A DNA stretch of 64,000 nucleotides from Multivorans sp965116445 (lineage in GTDB: Bacteria; Acidobacteriota; Thermoanaerobaculia; Multivoradales; Multivoraceae). The position numbers were made by a program, and so were the translations under genes. Positions 33,842 through 41,527 of the stretch are shown here, piece after piece; position 1 is the stretch's first letter; every line of letters starts with the position of its first letter. The stretch is from positions 558,001 through 622,000 of the forward strand of contig OZ220688.1 in NCBI GenBank assembly GCA_965116445.1, given 5' to 3'. The notes under the pieces were generated by a model. That model saw only the letters and a program-made list of their open reading frames with translations. It was not told the origin of the DNA and searched no databases.

Positions 33842-36110
33842 GCGGCTGATTGGCAGGCTCCTTCGCCAGGTCGGGGTCGCCTTGCTGGCGGCCCTGATCT
33901 GGCCAGCCTTGCCGTGCGGCGCCGCTGCAACGCGCGTCAACGTCGTGCCGGGCCCCGGGCTGCTGGCGGGGTCGCCAGTCCAGGTGGCGGTCATCGACGC
34001 CACGGGCAAAGTGCGGCGAACGCAGGCGAACGTGGTCGAACTCGGTCCCGACGATCTCGTCACCTGCATTGGTGACGGCGTTTGGTGTCCCCGCGTTGAG
34101 CCACCAGAGGGCCGGACGGAGATCCTCTTGCCGGCCCATCGGCGGGCTTCCTTCCGCGCGACACTGGAATTGCCGGTGGGGGAGAGGTGGGCGGACGAGC
34201 GGCTGCAGGTGGAGATTTGGCTGCCGCGGGTCGGCCGGCCGGACGCTCCGCTCAGGTTCGTCGAAGAAGCGGTCATTGAGGACTCCAACTCGGGGCTGAA
34301 GGCGACCTGGGTCGGCCCCGCGGTCGTCCAGGACTTGCGAATCGCGCCGGAAGGCTGGGCGCCTCGGTACCGGTTCGACGTCGATGCAGAGTCTGGTGAC
34401 TTGTCCGTGGGTGTTCTGCGGTTGAGTCGTGGCGCATCGCTGTCGGCGTTTGCGGTCGATCTGGAAACTGGAGCGCCGGTGGCCTCGGTGAGCGCGTCGG
34501 TTCGGCTGCCGGACGTGGAGACCTACGAGCCGCGTGCCGAGCGTCTTCGCGTCCGGGGTATGACGAACGAGCGAGGCTTCGTTCAGCTCGGGAAGGTTCC
34601 GCCTGGCGTCTATGACTTCGTCCTCGAGGCGCCGGATCGCCCTCCCGCCTACGTGAGGGACGTCGAGATGGTGGAGGCTACGGAGACGTGGCTAGGCGAG
34701 GTCGAGCTGGCAAACTTCGTCCGGCTCGCTGTTCACCTCGACCCCCCAACCGACGACGGCGTTCCCTGGCGTGTGGAGCTTGCGCAGACGCACGATCCTT
34801 GGGATGAAACCGCGGCAACGGCGGACGAAACCGGCGTGGCGGTGTGGCAGTCGACAGCGCAGGGTCTCTACCGGATGGACGTGGTCGGCGCGCATGGCGA
34901 CGGCGTGTTCTCGGAGGAGCGGTGGGTTGGCGGCAACGACGACGTGTTCCTGCTGCTCGACCTCGTGCGAGTGAGCGGCCGGGTTTTGATGGACCGGGAA
35001 GGAGTTCGTGCCGACGTCGATCTCACCGTCGGCGCCGGTGATCGAGTGTCGTTCGAAACAGACACGGAAGGCCGCTTCGCCGGCCGACTGCCGAAGCCCG
35101 CGGAAGGGAAGGTCGCCGCCCTGGTCGAGACCGAAACCGGAATCAGCCGCGTGTTCCAGGTCGAGCCCGTTCTGCGCGGCGGCGTCTACCAGGTCACGCT
35201 TGAACTCGGGACCCACGAGATCAGTGGCCGGGTGCTGGAGAGCGGCTCTCGCGAGCCGATCGATGGGGCCTCGGTCGAACTGTCGTTTCCGGCCGACGCC
35301 GACTTCCTGGCGGCCCCCGAGACTACCGACGCAGACGGCCGGTTTGCGTTTCGAGGGCTCGACGAGGGCAGCTACAGCGCATACGGCTACATGTACGGCT
35401 ACACCCAGTCTCGCCCCGTGCAGGTGATCGCAGCCGAGATGTCGGACCGGGACGGCGACGACGTGACGATCATCTTGCAGGCTGGTGAGCCCGTCGACGT
35501 GTTTGTAACGTCCGCGAACGGCGAACCGCAGCGAAATGCTCACTTGTCCATCATCACGCTCACTCCCGAGGGCGTCGGCGTCGGCGAGACCACGACGGAT
35601 CTCGCCGGCAGGGGCAGGGTAGTTGTGCCAAGGAGCGTCACGCCGGTATCGGTGATCCTTCGCCCACCGACCGCGACACTATGGTCGGGGTGTACTGTTC
35701 TGCCGGATGAAGGAACGGAACTTCGCCTGCGCATACCGGCGGGTGCGGGCGGCACGCTGTCGCTACGCCCTTCTGGAACCGAGTCCGAAGCAGGGACATT
35801 CGATGAGGCTCTCATCTCACTCGACGGTGGCCTGATCACCTTGCAGGACATGCTGAACTGGACCGCCGAGCTGGGACTTCCACACCAGGAGCTTCCGGCC
35901 CCCGAAGGCGGCGCGTTCACCGTGCCTCGGTTGGCGTCGGGTCACTACGGCGTCGCCCAGACGGGGTCTCTCGGTCTGGCGGCCTATCCGGCTGCCTGCC
36001 AAGGCGCCGTTCAGCCGGTCGGTTCCTGGGAGTTCCTGCCCGTTGGCGGCCAGCTCGAACTTCCGTTCCGGTTTGCTGACTATGGGTCGGTTCTCTGGCT
36101 CCCCTACTGA
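33822..36110 (+). CDS. Secreted carboxypeptidase-regulatory-like (Ig-fold) protein
   Basis: About 762 residues from TTG 33822, which places a signal peptide (GRLLRQVGVALLAALIWPAL) at the N-terminus. The frame is open to TTG 33702, but that part is Arg/Trp-rich and overlaps another ORF, so I left it out. The protein is almost all beta. It carries at least two CarboxypepD_reg-like modules, for example RGMTNERGFVQLGKVPPGVY and EISGRVLESGSREPIDGASV followed by TTDADGRFAFRGLDEGSYSA. No enzymatic motif or sortase-type signal is visible. It is likely periplasmic or surface-exposed, perhaps binding a ligand or another outer-membrane protein. There is no operon partner except the short ORF upstream. 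Confidence 0.7.
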   Translation: MPLLLPERLIGRLLRQVGVALLAALIWPALPCGAAATRVNVVPGPGLLAGSPVQVAVIDATGKVRRTQANVVELGPDDLVTCIGDGVWCPRVEPPEGRTEILLPAHRRASFRATLELPVGERWADERLQVEIWLPRVGRPDAPLRFVEEAVIEDSNSGLKATWVGPAVVQDLRIAPEGWAPRYRFDVDAESGDLSVGVLRLSRGASLSAFAVDLETGAPVASVSASVRLPDVETYEPRAERLRVRGMTNERGFVQLGKVPPGVYDFVLEAPDRPPAYVRDVEMVEATETWLGEVELANFVRLAVHLDPPTDDGVPWRVELAQTHDPWDETAATADETGVAVWQSTAQGLYRMDVVGAHGDGVFSEERWVGGNDDVFLLLDLVRVSGRVLMDREGVRADVDLTVGAGDRVSFETDTEGRFAGRLPKPAEGKVAALVETETGISRVFQVEPVLRGGVYQVTLELGTHEISGRVLESGSREPIDGASVELSFPADADFLAAPETTDADGRFAFRGLDEGSYSAYGYMYGYTQSRPVQVIAAEMSDRDGDDVTIILQAGEPVDVFVTSANGEPQRNAHLSIITLTPEGVGVGETTTDLAGRGRVVVPRSVTPVSVILRPPTATLWSGCTVLPDEGTELRLRIPAGAGGTLSLRPSGTESEAGTFDEALISLDGGLITLQDMLNWTAELGLPHQELPAPEGGAFTVPRLASGHYGVAQTGSLGLAAYPAACQGAVQPVGSWEFLPVGGQLELPFRFADYGSVLWLPY

Positions 36111-36135
36111 CAGCCCTCTTTCTCCCCAGTTCCTC

Positions 36136-37191
36136 CTACGCCCGCACGTAGCGGACCACCGGATCTTCCTCGGACTCCAGTTCGCCGACGTTCTCCGCGA
36201 CGAGTTCGCCGCGCTGGTAGAGGTACTCGACGTGGGCGCCGGCTTCCTCCAGGGCGAGAAGCACGGTGTAACCGCGCACGGCGCCGAACAGCCTGCGGCT
36301 GATCTCGGCGGTGGTCCGGGGCGCCTTGCAGGTGTCCATGATCACGTTCAGCCGCTTGTCGTGGGAGGCGCGGATCTCGCCGACCCGCGCGGTCACGTCC
36401 GCAATCGGCTCCTCGTGACCGCCCAGGCCGAGCCGCACGCCGTCGAGCGTCTCGACCTTGCCCAGGGCGTCCAGGTAGTGGCCGAGGCCCATGTTCAGCG
36501 TCAGCGACTCGGGTGACTGGTGCGGCGTGATGCGCGCCAGGACATGATCGGCGGTCAGCAGGATGTCGTCGATCCGGAGGCACACCTGGCCCGGACAGTG
36601 GCCGGGGACATGGAGGACCTCGATGTCGAGATCCCCGCCGTCTGCATCCGGCACGGGCGCGCCCTCGTCGAGCAGGAACTGGACCGGCACGGACCCGTAG
36701 CGCGCCTTGGGCGCGGTGTACATCACCATCAACTGGTCGCACTTGCCGGCCGACAGGCCGGCCCGGTTCAGGAACACGCGGAGCTGATGCGAGGCGACGA
36801 CGACCCGTTCCTCGTAGTGGGTCAGCACCCGTCGGTCCAGAACGTGGATGCCGACCGGCGCGTCGGTGTGTCTGCGGACGAACTGCAGACCGCCGAAGTG
36901 GTCCATGTGGCCGTGGGTGATCAGGATGACGTCGATGTCGGCAAGACCGATGCGGGCGCCGAATCGATCCTCGATCGAGGCCATGCCGCGCACCAGGTTG
37001 TCGTTGGAGAAGTCCATGCCCGAGCCGCAGTCGACCAGGGTGCGGCGGGCGCCGTCGTCGACCACGTAGACGTTGCCGAAGAAGTTCGGGAACACCTCCA
37101 GGTTCAGGGCGTACACCGTCCGCCCTGCGGCGCTGACGAAACGGCGCGGCGACTCGAGTTGCTTCTTGGCGTTCGACGTACGTGTCCGCAT
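36136..37191 (-). CDS. MBL-fold metallohydrolase (LACTB2-like)
   Basis: This 351-residue metallo-beta-lactamase-fold enzyme carries the metal motif HGHMDH (in LITHGHMDHFGGLQFVRR), a later His in VLHVPGHCPGQVCLRIDD, and the Asp in LLTADHVLARI. The C-terminal ~70 residues form a winged-helix-like domain (KAPRTTAEISRRLFGAVRGY), as in the LACTB2/hydroxyacylglutathione hydrolase-related group. The substrate is unknown; a thioester, ribonucleolytic or glyoxalase II-type reaction is possible. The gene is read leftward, downstream of the UGSC selenoprotein gene, with a structured inverted repeat between them. Confidence 0.88.
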   Translation of the reverse strand: MRTRTSNAKKQLESPRRFVSAAGRTVYALNLEVFPNFFGNVYVVDDGARRTLVDCGSGMDFSNDNLVRGMASIEDRFGARIGLADIDVILITHGHMDHFGGLQFVRRHTDAPVGIHVLDRRVLTHYEERVVVASHQLRVFLNRAGLSAGKCDQLMVMYTAPKARYGSVPVQFLLDEGAPVPDADGGDLDIEVLHVPGHCPGQVCLRIDDILLTADHVLARITPHQSPESLTLNMGLGHYLDALGKVETLDGVRLGLGGHEEPIADVTARVGEIRASHDKRLNVIMDTCKAPRTTAEISRRLFGAVRGYTVLLALEEAGAHVEYLYQRGELVAENVGELESEEDPVVRYVRA

Positions 37192-37207
37192 GGGCGTTGC
37201 TAGTGCC

Positions 37208-37290
37208 GTGTCTCCGCTACAAGTTTGCGGACAGGCGAGCCAGGCGCTTGCCCGTGGTCAGCTTCATGTGGCAAGCCGCGTCGGAGACAC
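37208..37290 (-). repeat. Long structured inverted repeat between two leftward genes
   Basis: A perfect 9-bp inverted repeat (GTGTCTCCG at 37208-37216, CGGAGACAC at 37282-37290) encloses a second 7-bp stem (GCTTGCC at 37246-37252 with GGCAAGC at 37270-37276). The element lies after the selenoprotein gene and about 17 bases before the MBL hydrolase start. It could be an attenuator, riboswitch-like leader, terminator or a small mobile element. No U-tract follows. A 16-residue ORF beginning MKLTTGKRLA lies inside on the leftward strand. Confidence 0.45.
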
Positions 37291-37334
37291 GACAACCTAG
37301 CGAGCCCTCAACTCGAGCGGCGCCTGGAGCAGGA

Positions 37335-37850
37335 TCAGTTGGTCAGCGCGGAGACGAGGGCGTCGACCGCCTGGTCGGCGATCTCTCCCATCTCGTCGTC
37401 GTCGCGATCCTGGATCGGGTGCCGCACGTAGACGACTTCCGGCGAGGAGCCGAGCGACTTCGACTGCGACTCGGCCGCGTCCTGGAACTCGCACGAGGCG
37501 ACGAACACGGACGGCAGCCCCATCTCTTCCAACTGGGTCGTGTCGTGCACACTGCACGACGTGCAGGATCCTCAGTCGGCTAGCGCTTCGATCACCGCGT
37601 CGCAACGCTGGGCGATCTCGGCGCGCAGGTCGGCCGGCGCCACCTTGGAGAAGGTGGGCTTGGTGAAGCGGAGCACGGACGCGCCGCGGCTCTCGATTCG
37701 CTCTTCGACACGGTCGAGAAAGATGTCGCCGCGGGCCTTGGAGATGTCGAGCAGGGCGATCGTCCTGCCGCTGATGGAGTCGAGTCGGGCCGCCGGGGTG
37801 CGTGCCGCGGGGGTTGCCTCGTTCGTCGGGTCGATCAGTGTCTGGGACAT
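37335..37850 (-). CDS. UGSC-family selenoprotein with in-frame UGA (Sec93)
   Basis: Read as selenocysteine, the UGA at 37574-37572 joins two halves in the same frame into a 171-residue protein. The start is ATG 37850 (MSQTLIDPTNEATPAART), with GAGGAGA upstream. The first half ends CDAVIEALAD, and the codons after UGA read GSCTSCSVHDTTQLEEMGLP, giving the U-G-S-C motif that defines the UGSC (seleno)protein family. The second half continues VFVASCEFQDAAESQSKSLG to the final stop at 37335. Without readthrough, neither half makes sense alone, and the codon aligns exactly with the family's Sec/Cys position. It is likely a redox-active thiol/selenol protein of unknown substrate. A strong hairpin follows the UGA. 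The gene is divergent from a thioredoxin-fold protein. selA, selB, selC and selD are not in the window. Confidence 0.82.
37542..37574 (-). promoter_or_regulatory. Candidate bacterial SECIS hairpin after the UGA
   Basis: On the coding strand the UGA (37574-37572) is followed, after 11 bases, by GTCGTGCA, a GTG loop and TGCACGAC. This is a perfect 8-bp stem (37560-37553 with 37549-37542) with the apical loop 20-22 bases after UGA and a GU in the loop. Bacterial SECIS elements bind SelB and place their loop at about this distance. A competing shorter hairpin (CTGCACGTCGTGCAG) overlaps its 5' arm. Confidence 0.55.
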
Positions 37851-37898
37851 GGGGTGTCTCCTCGGTGAGTCCCGAACGATACACGACCGCTGCGCTGG

Positions 37899-37904
37899 TA
37901 TCGT
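37899..37904 (+). promoter_or_regulatory. Putative -10 box in the divergent selenoprotein/thioredoxin spacer
   Basis: TATCGT ends eight bases before ATG 37913, with no Shine-Dalgarno sequence. It lies in the 62-base spacer between the divergently transcribed selenoprotein and thioredoxin-fold genes, so a shared regulator could control both. Confidence 0.35.
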
Positions 37905-37912
37905 CCCGCGCC

Positions 37913-39388
37913 ATGGCTCCATCATCCTCCGTCTCCGCTGCACCCTCCGTTTCCTCCGGCGCGCCTCCCGGCTTCGATCAGGGCCTGGTGGCGGTGGTCA
38001 AGAAGGACTGTCCGACTTGCCAGTTGGTCGAACCGGTGCTGGACGAAGTCCGCCGCCACCGGCCGGTGCTCGTGCTGACGCAGGACGATCCGGACTTCCC
38101 GGCTTCGGGAGATCCCGTTCACGACGGGGACCTCGTGCTGTCGCACCAACTGGGGATCGAGATCGTGCCGACGCTCCTGTCTCGTGATGGCGGCGCCACG
38201 GTGGGTACGGCGATCGGCTGGAACCGCGAGCAGTGGCAGGAGGTGAGCGGCCTGGACGGGCTGGGCACAGGTCTGCCGCCGAGCCGACCGGGCTGCGGCG
38301 CGCTGAACGTGGAGCCACCGCACGTCGAACGGCTTGCCGCCCGCTTCGCCCGGGGCGGCGCGCGCCGGGTCGAGCTCGGCGACCAGGAAGACGACATCGA
38401 GGCCTGCTTCGCGCGTGGCTGGACGGACGGTCTGCCGGTCGTGCCGCCGACGCCGGAGCGGGTCGAACGGATGCTCGCCGGCACGCGGCGCGATCGTGCG
38501 GACGTCCTTGGCCTCATGGCCCCCGACTACGGCGAGTGCACGGTGGAGAAGGTCGCCGCGGGCGCGGTGATGGCCGGCTGCCGGCCGGAGTACATGCCGG
38601 TGGTCCTGGCCGCGGTCGAGGCGGCGTTGACCGAGGAGTTCAACTGGCACGGCCTGGCGGCGACGACGTACTTCGCCGGCCCCATCGTCGTGGTGAACGG
38701 ACCCGTGACATCGGCGATCGGCATGAACTCGAAGATGAACGTCCTGGGGCAGGGGAACCGGGCCAACATGACGATCGGCCGCGCGCTGCAGCTCGTACTG
38801 CGCAACGTCGGCGGCGCTCGGCCGGGCGAAGTGGATCGGGCCACGCTGGGCAACCCCGGCAAACTCAGCTTCTGTTTTCCCGAGCGGGAGGACGACTCGC
38901 CATGGGAGTCACTGGCGGTGGAGCGGGGCATTCCCGAAGGCACGTCCGCTGTGACCCTGTTTGCCGGCGAAGGGCCGCGCGGCGTGATGGATCAGTTGTC
39001 CCGCCGGCCGGAGTCGTTGGTTCGCTCGCTGGCGGCGGCGCTCCTGAGCGTCGCGAACAACAAGATGGTCGTCGGCTTCGACGCGATGCTGGTCGTCGGA
39101 TACGAGCACGGCAACGTGTTCCGGCGGGCGGGCTGGGACAAGGCCAGGCTGCGCCGGGAACTCGACGGATTGCTGGTGCGGCCGGGGGCCGACCTGGTGC
39201 GTGGGGCCGGCGACTGCGACGAGGGGCTGCCCCCGAAGATGGCCGGCGCCGAAGTGCCGAAGTTTCGGCCGGGCGGGTTGCAGATCGTTCACGCCGGTGG
39301 CAACGCCGGGCTGTTCTCCGCTGTGATCGGCGGTTGGGTGAGTGGCCCGGTCGGCAGCCAGCCGGTCACCCGCGCCGTCGGCGACTGA
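37913..39388 (+). CDS. Thioredoxin-fold protein fused to a UGSC-associated domain
   Basis: This 491-residue protein starts at ATG 37913. The first ~20 residues are Ser/Ala-rich. Residues ~20-115 look like a thioredoxin fold: VAVVKKDCPTCQLVEPVLDE with a CPTC active site, and the cis-Pro-type GIEIVPTLLS. The C-terminal ~340 residues begin FARGWTDGLPVVPPTPERVE. They contain GECTVEKVAAGAVMAGCRPE and a Gly/Asn-rich stretch (NSKMNVLGQGNRANMTIGRA), a domain I associate with genes beside or fused to UGSC proteins. Its divergent partner is the UGSC selenoprotein. I infer that the CPTC thiols reduce or reload the selenocysteine protein. The substrate chemistry of the large domain is unknown. Confidence 0.7.
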   Translation: MAPSSSVSAAPSVSSGAPPGFDQGLVAVVKKDCPTCQLVEPVLDEVRRHRPVLVLTQDDPDFPASGDPVHDGDLVLSHQLGIEIVPTLLSRDGGATVGTAIGWNREQWQEVSGLDGLGTGLPPSRPGCGALNVEPPHVERLAARFARGGARRVELGDQEDDIEACFARGWTDGLPVVPPTPERVERMLAGTRRDRADVLGLMAPDYGECTVEKVAAGAVMAGCRPEYMPVVLAAVEAALTEEFNWHGLAATTYFAGPIVVVNGPVTSAIGMNSKMNVLGQGNRANMTIGRALQLVLRNVGGARPGEVDRATLGNPGKLSFCFPEREDDSPWESLAVERGIPEGTSAVTLFAGEGPRGVMDQLSRRPESLVRSLAAALLSVANNKMVVGFDAMLVVGYEHGNVFRRAGWDKARLRRELDGLLVRPGADLVRGAGDCDEGLPPKMAGAEVPKFRPGGLQIVHAGGNAGLFSAVIGGWVSGPVGSQPVTRAVGD

Positions 39389-39402
39389 GCCGTTCCTGGA
39401 CC

Positions 39403-40056
39403 ATGTCCACGCTGCTGATGGTCCGCCACGCGGAGAGCACCGCGAACCTGGCGAGTCGCTACACCTGGCACGATCACGAACCGCTGACCGAACTCGGGCA
39501 CCGGCAGGCTCGCGAGGCCGGCCGGTTGCTGGCGGAGCAGTACGAGCCGTCTTACCTCTACTGCAGCCGCTTCCGCCGCGCCCGCCAGACCGCGGAAGAG
39601 ATTGCGGCCGAGGTCGGGCTGCCGGTGGTCGAGATCGACGGCATCGAGGAGCGCTGCTTCGGGGAGCTCCGGGGGAAGCCCTGGGACGTGTACCGCGCCG
39701 TACTGGCCGAACTCGACATCGAAGAACTCTGGCATCACCGGGCGCCCGGCGGCGAGTCGCTGGTCGATGTCGTCTCGCGTGCGGCGCCGGTGGTGAAGGG
39801 GCTGGCCGAACGCCACGTGGGGCAGCAGGTCATCGTCGTCTCCCACGGCGGAGTGATGGCCGCTCTGCGCGCCTGGATCGCCGGGGCCCAGGCGGCCTGT
39901 CCCACACCGCCTGTGGACCGGCGCGCGGACCCCGGGGACGCACCACTCGGTACCTGGACGAAGCGTCCGACACCGACGAGGAACGCGGATGGCTTCCGGC
40001 TCGACCGGGACGGTACCGGCTGGCGTCCTCCGCAACCCCTTTTCGATTCGGCTTGA
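39403..40056 (+). CDS. Histidine phosphatase (phosphoglycerate mutase-like)
   Basis: A 217-residue protein from ATG 39403, 14 bases after the upstream stop. The phospho-acceptor motif is LLMVRHAESTANLASRYTWH (RHAEST). The second acid is in IEERCFGELRGKPW, and the proton-relay His is in VIVVSHGGVMAALRAW. Family members hydrolyse phosphomonoesters (alpha-ribazole phosphate, phosphoglycerate and others); the substrate is undefined. The last ~45 residues (PTPPVDRRADPGDAPLGTWT) do not look like the usual C-terminus. A neighbouring frame reads RYLDEASDTDEE, which could reflect a late frameshift. Confidence 0.85.
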   Translation: MSTLLMVRHAESTANLASRYTWHDHEPLTELGHRQAREAGRLLAEQYEPSYLYCSRFRRARQTAEEIAAEVGLPVVEIDGIEERCFGELRGKPWDVYRAVLAELDIEELWHHRAPGGESLVDVVSRAAPVVKGLAERHVGQQVIVVSHGGVMAALRAWIAGAQAACPTPPVDRRADPGDAPLGTWTKRPTPTRNADGFRLDRDGTGWRPPQPLFDSA

Positions 40057-40076
40057 GGGGGTGACGACTCTCAAGG

Positions 40077-40106
40077 TTGCGTTCCTGCCGCACAGACTCC
40101 TAGAAT
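40077..40106 (+). promoter_or_regulatory. Sigma70-type promoter of the substrate-binding lipoprotein gene
   Basis: TTGCGT at 40077-40082 and TAGAAT at 40101-40106 are separated by 18 bases, the best match to a housekeeping promoter in the window. The start codon at 40219 follows after a ~110-base leader. Confidence 0.5.
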
Positions 40107-40218
40107 CAAGGGTCCGCCTTTGTGATTCGAGCCTCGTGTGGCCGGATCGCACCAGGTGTCGTGGAAGTGGTTGGGGAATCGATTGGGTGACATCGCTGGC
40201 TGATGGAGACCTGGAGTG

Positions 40219-41415
40219 ATGAGCTTGCGTAAACGAACTCTTGTGCTGCTCGGTGCCTTCTCTCTGCTGCCGGCCGTCGGCTGCGGTCCTGAGGTTCCAA
40301 CCGTCACGATCACGGCCGTTGCGCCGCTCACCGGCGAAGCGGCCGTCTACGGCCAGGAGATCGCCAACGGAATTCAGTTGCGTCACGAGCGACTGATGGC
40401 GGGTGAGGAAGACATCGGCTACAACGTGGTCCTGGAGATCGTCGATTCCGAGAGCGACGCGGCGCAGGCCGCCACGCTGCTGGACACGGCGTTCGAGACG
40501 TCGTTGGCTGCGATCGGCGGCGTGACCAGCGACGAGGCCCTGGCCATGATTCCCATCGTCGATGAGGCGGACCGGGTCCTGCTGTCGCCGTCGGCGTCGA
40601 GTCCGGAGCTCAGCGGCGTTTCCGAGTTCTTCTACCGGCTCTATCCAAGTGCCGAGATCGAAGCCTCGACGATGGCGACCTTCCTCCGGGACAGGCTGCA
40701 GGTCACACGCCTCGTTCTGGTAGTCCAGGACACGGCTTTCGGCACGTCTCTGGCCGATGCCATCGAGGCGGTCTGGGGAACCCAACTCGCGGGCCGCGTC
40801 GTGTTCACCGCGTCCAGCGATCAGAACGCGATGGTCGACGAGGCGCTGGGATACGAGGCGGATGCGATCTACGTCGCCGCGTCCGGGGCGGCGCTCGCCG
40901 AGGCGATGCAGGCCCTCCGTCTTGGCGGTTACAACGAGGCGCACGACTATCTGGCGACGAGTTCCTCCCTCGCCATCGAATCCGTGCTGGAGGCGGTCGG
41001 TCCGGCCGGGAACAACAGCTTCATGACGGCGCCGCTATACGAACCCGAGAGTCTCGAGGAGCCGGTGGCGTCCTTCGTCGCGGCATACCAGGAGAAGCAC
41101 GGCATGATGCCGAGCTACTACGCGGCCCTCGGTTACGACGCGCTGTGGGTTTACATCGCGGCCCTGTCCGAGGTCGACGTGATCGCCGTCCCGAGCGACT
41201 TCCTGAAGGGCATGAGAGCGGTGCGCGAACTCCAGGGCGTGACCGGAAACATCCAGTTCCGGGAGACCGGGGACGTGCAGAGGTTCACCCGCATCTACCA
41301 GATCGTGGACGGGAAGGCAGTCGACTTCGAGAAGCACCAGAAACAACGCCGGGATGAGCTGATGAAGAAGATGCAGGAGACGATACGGGACATCGAGAGG
41401 GCGAACCGGAACTAG
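40219..41415 (+). CDS. Branched-chain amino-acid-type ABC substrate-binding lipoprotein
   Basis: A 398-residue protein of the type I periplasmic-binding fold, close to LivJ-type receptors. The N-terminus is a lipoprotein signal (LVLLGAFSLLPAVGCGPE) with lipobox AVGC. The LivJ-like start VTITAVAPLTGEAAVYGQEI and the two-lobe pattern are clear (IGGVTSDEALAMIPIVDEAD, MMPSYYAALGYDALWVYIAA). A charged C-terminal helix (KKMQETIRDIERANRN) follows. It probably captures a small hydrophilic or amino-acid-like ligand at the periplasmic face. No permease or ATPase gene is adjacent, so it is an orphan receptor or works with components elsewhere. Confidence 0.88.
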   Translation: MSLRKRTLVLLGAFSLLPAVGCGPEVPTVTITAVAPLTGEAAVYGQEIANGIQLRHERLMAGEEDIGYNVVLEIVDSESDAAQAATLLDTAFETSLAAIGGVTSDEALAMIPIVDEADRVLLSPSASSPELSGVSEFFYRLYPSAEIEASTMATFLRDRLQVTRLVLVVQDTAFGTSLADAIEAVWGTQLAGRVVFTASSDQNAMVDEALGYEADAIYVAASGAALAEAMQALRLGGYNEAHDYLATSSSLAIESVLEAVGPAGNNSFMTAPLYEPESLEEPVASFVAAYQEKHGMMPSYYAALGYDALWVYIAALSEVDVIAVPSDFLKGMRAVRELQGVTGNIQFRETGDVQRFTRIYQIVDGKAVDFEKHQKQRRDELMKKMQETIRDIERANRN

Positions 41416-41445
41416 TACGGACGCAGCTCCGAATCCGATCGCTGC

Positions 41446-41451
41446 TACAAT
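41446..41451 (+). promoter_or_regulatory. Putative -10 box for the HMGCS-like/thiolase operon
   Basis: TACAAT lies 76 bases upstream of ATG 41528 in the short gap after the lipoprotein gene. No clear -35 element is visible. Confidence 0.35.
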
Positions 41452-41527
41452 CCGCCTCTCTCACCTACCGACCGGTCGGCAGACACGATCGGCAGAACAC
41501 TGCCCGTAGACCAGGAGACCCGCTTCC

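Noticed and set aside
37335..37337. The terminal TGA of the UGSC protein as a second selenocysteine codon
   Set aside because: The continuation is only a few Arg-rich residues with no family signature, and no hairpin follows. It is the ordinary stop.
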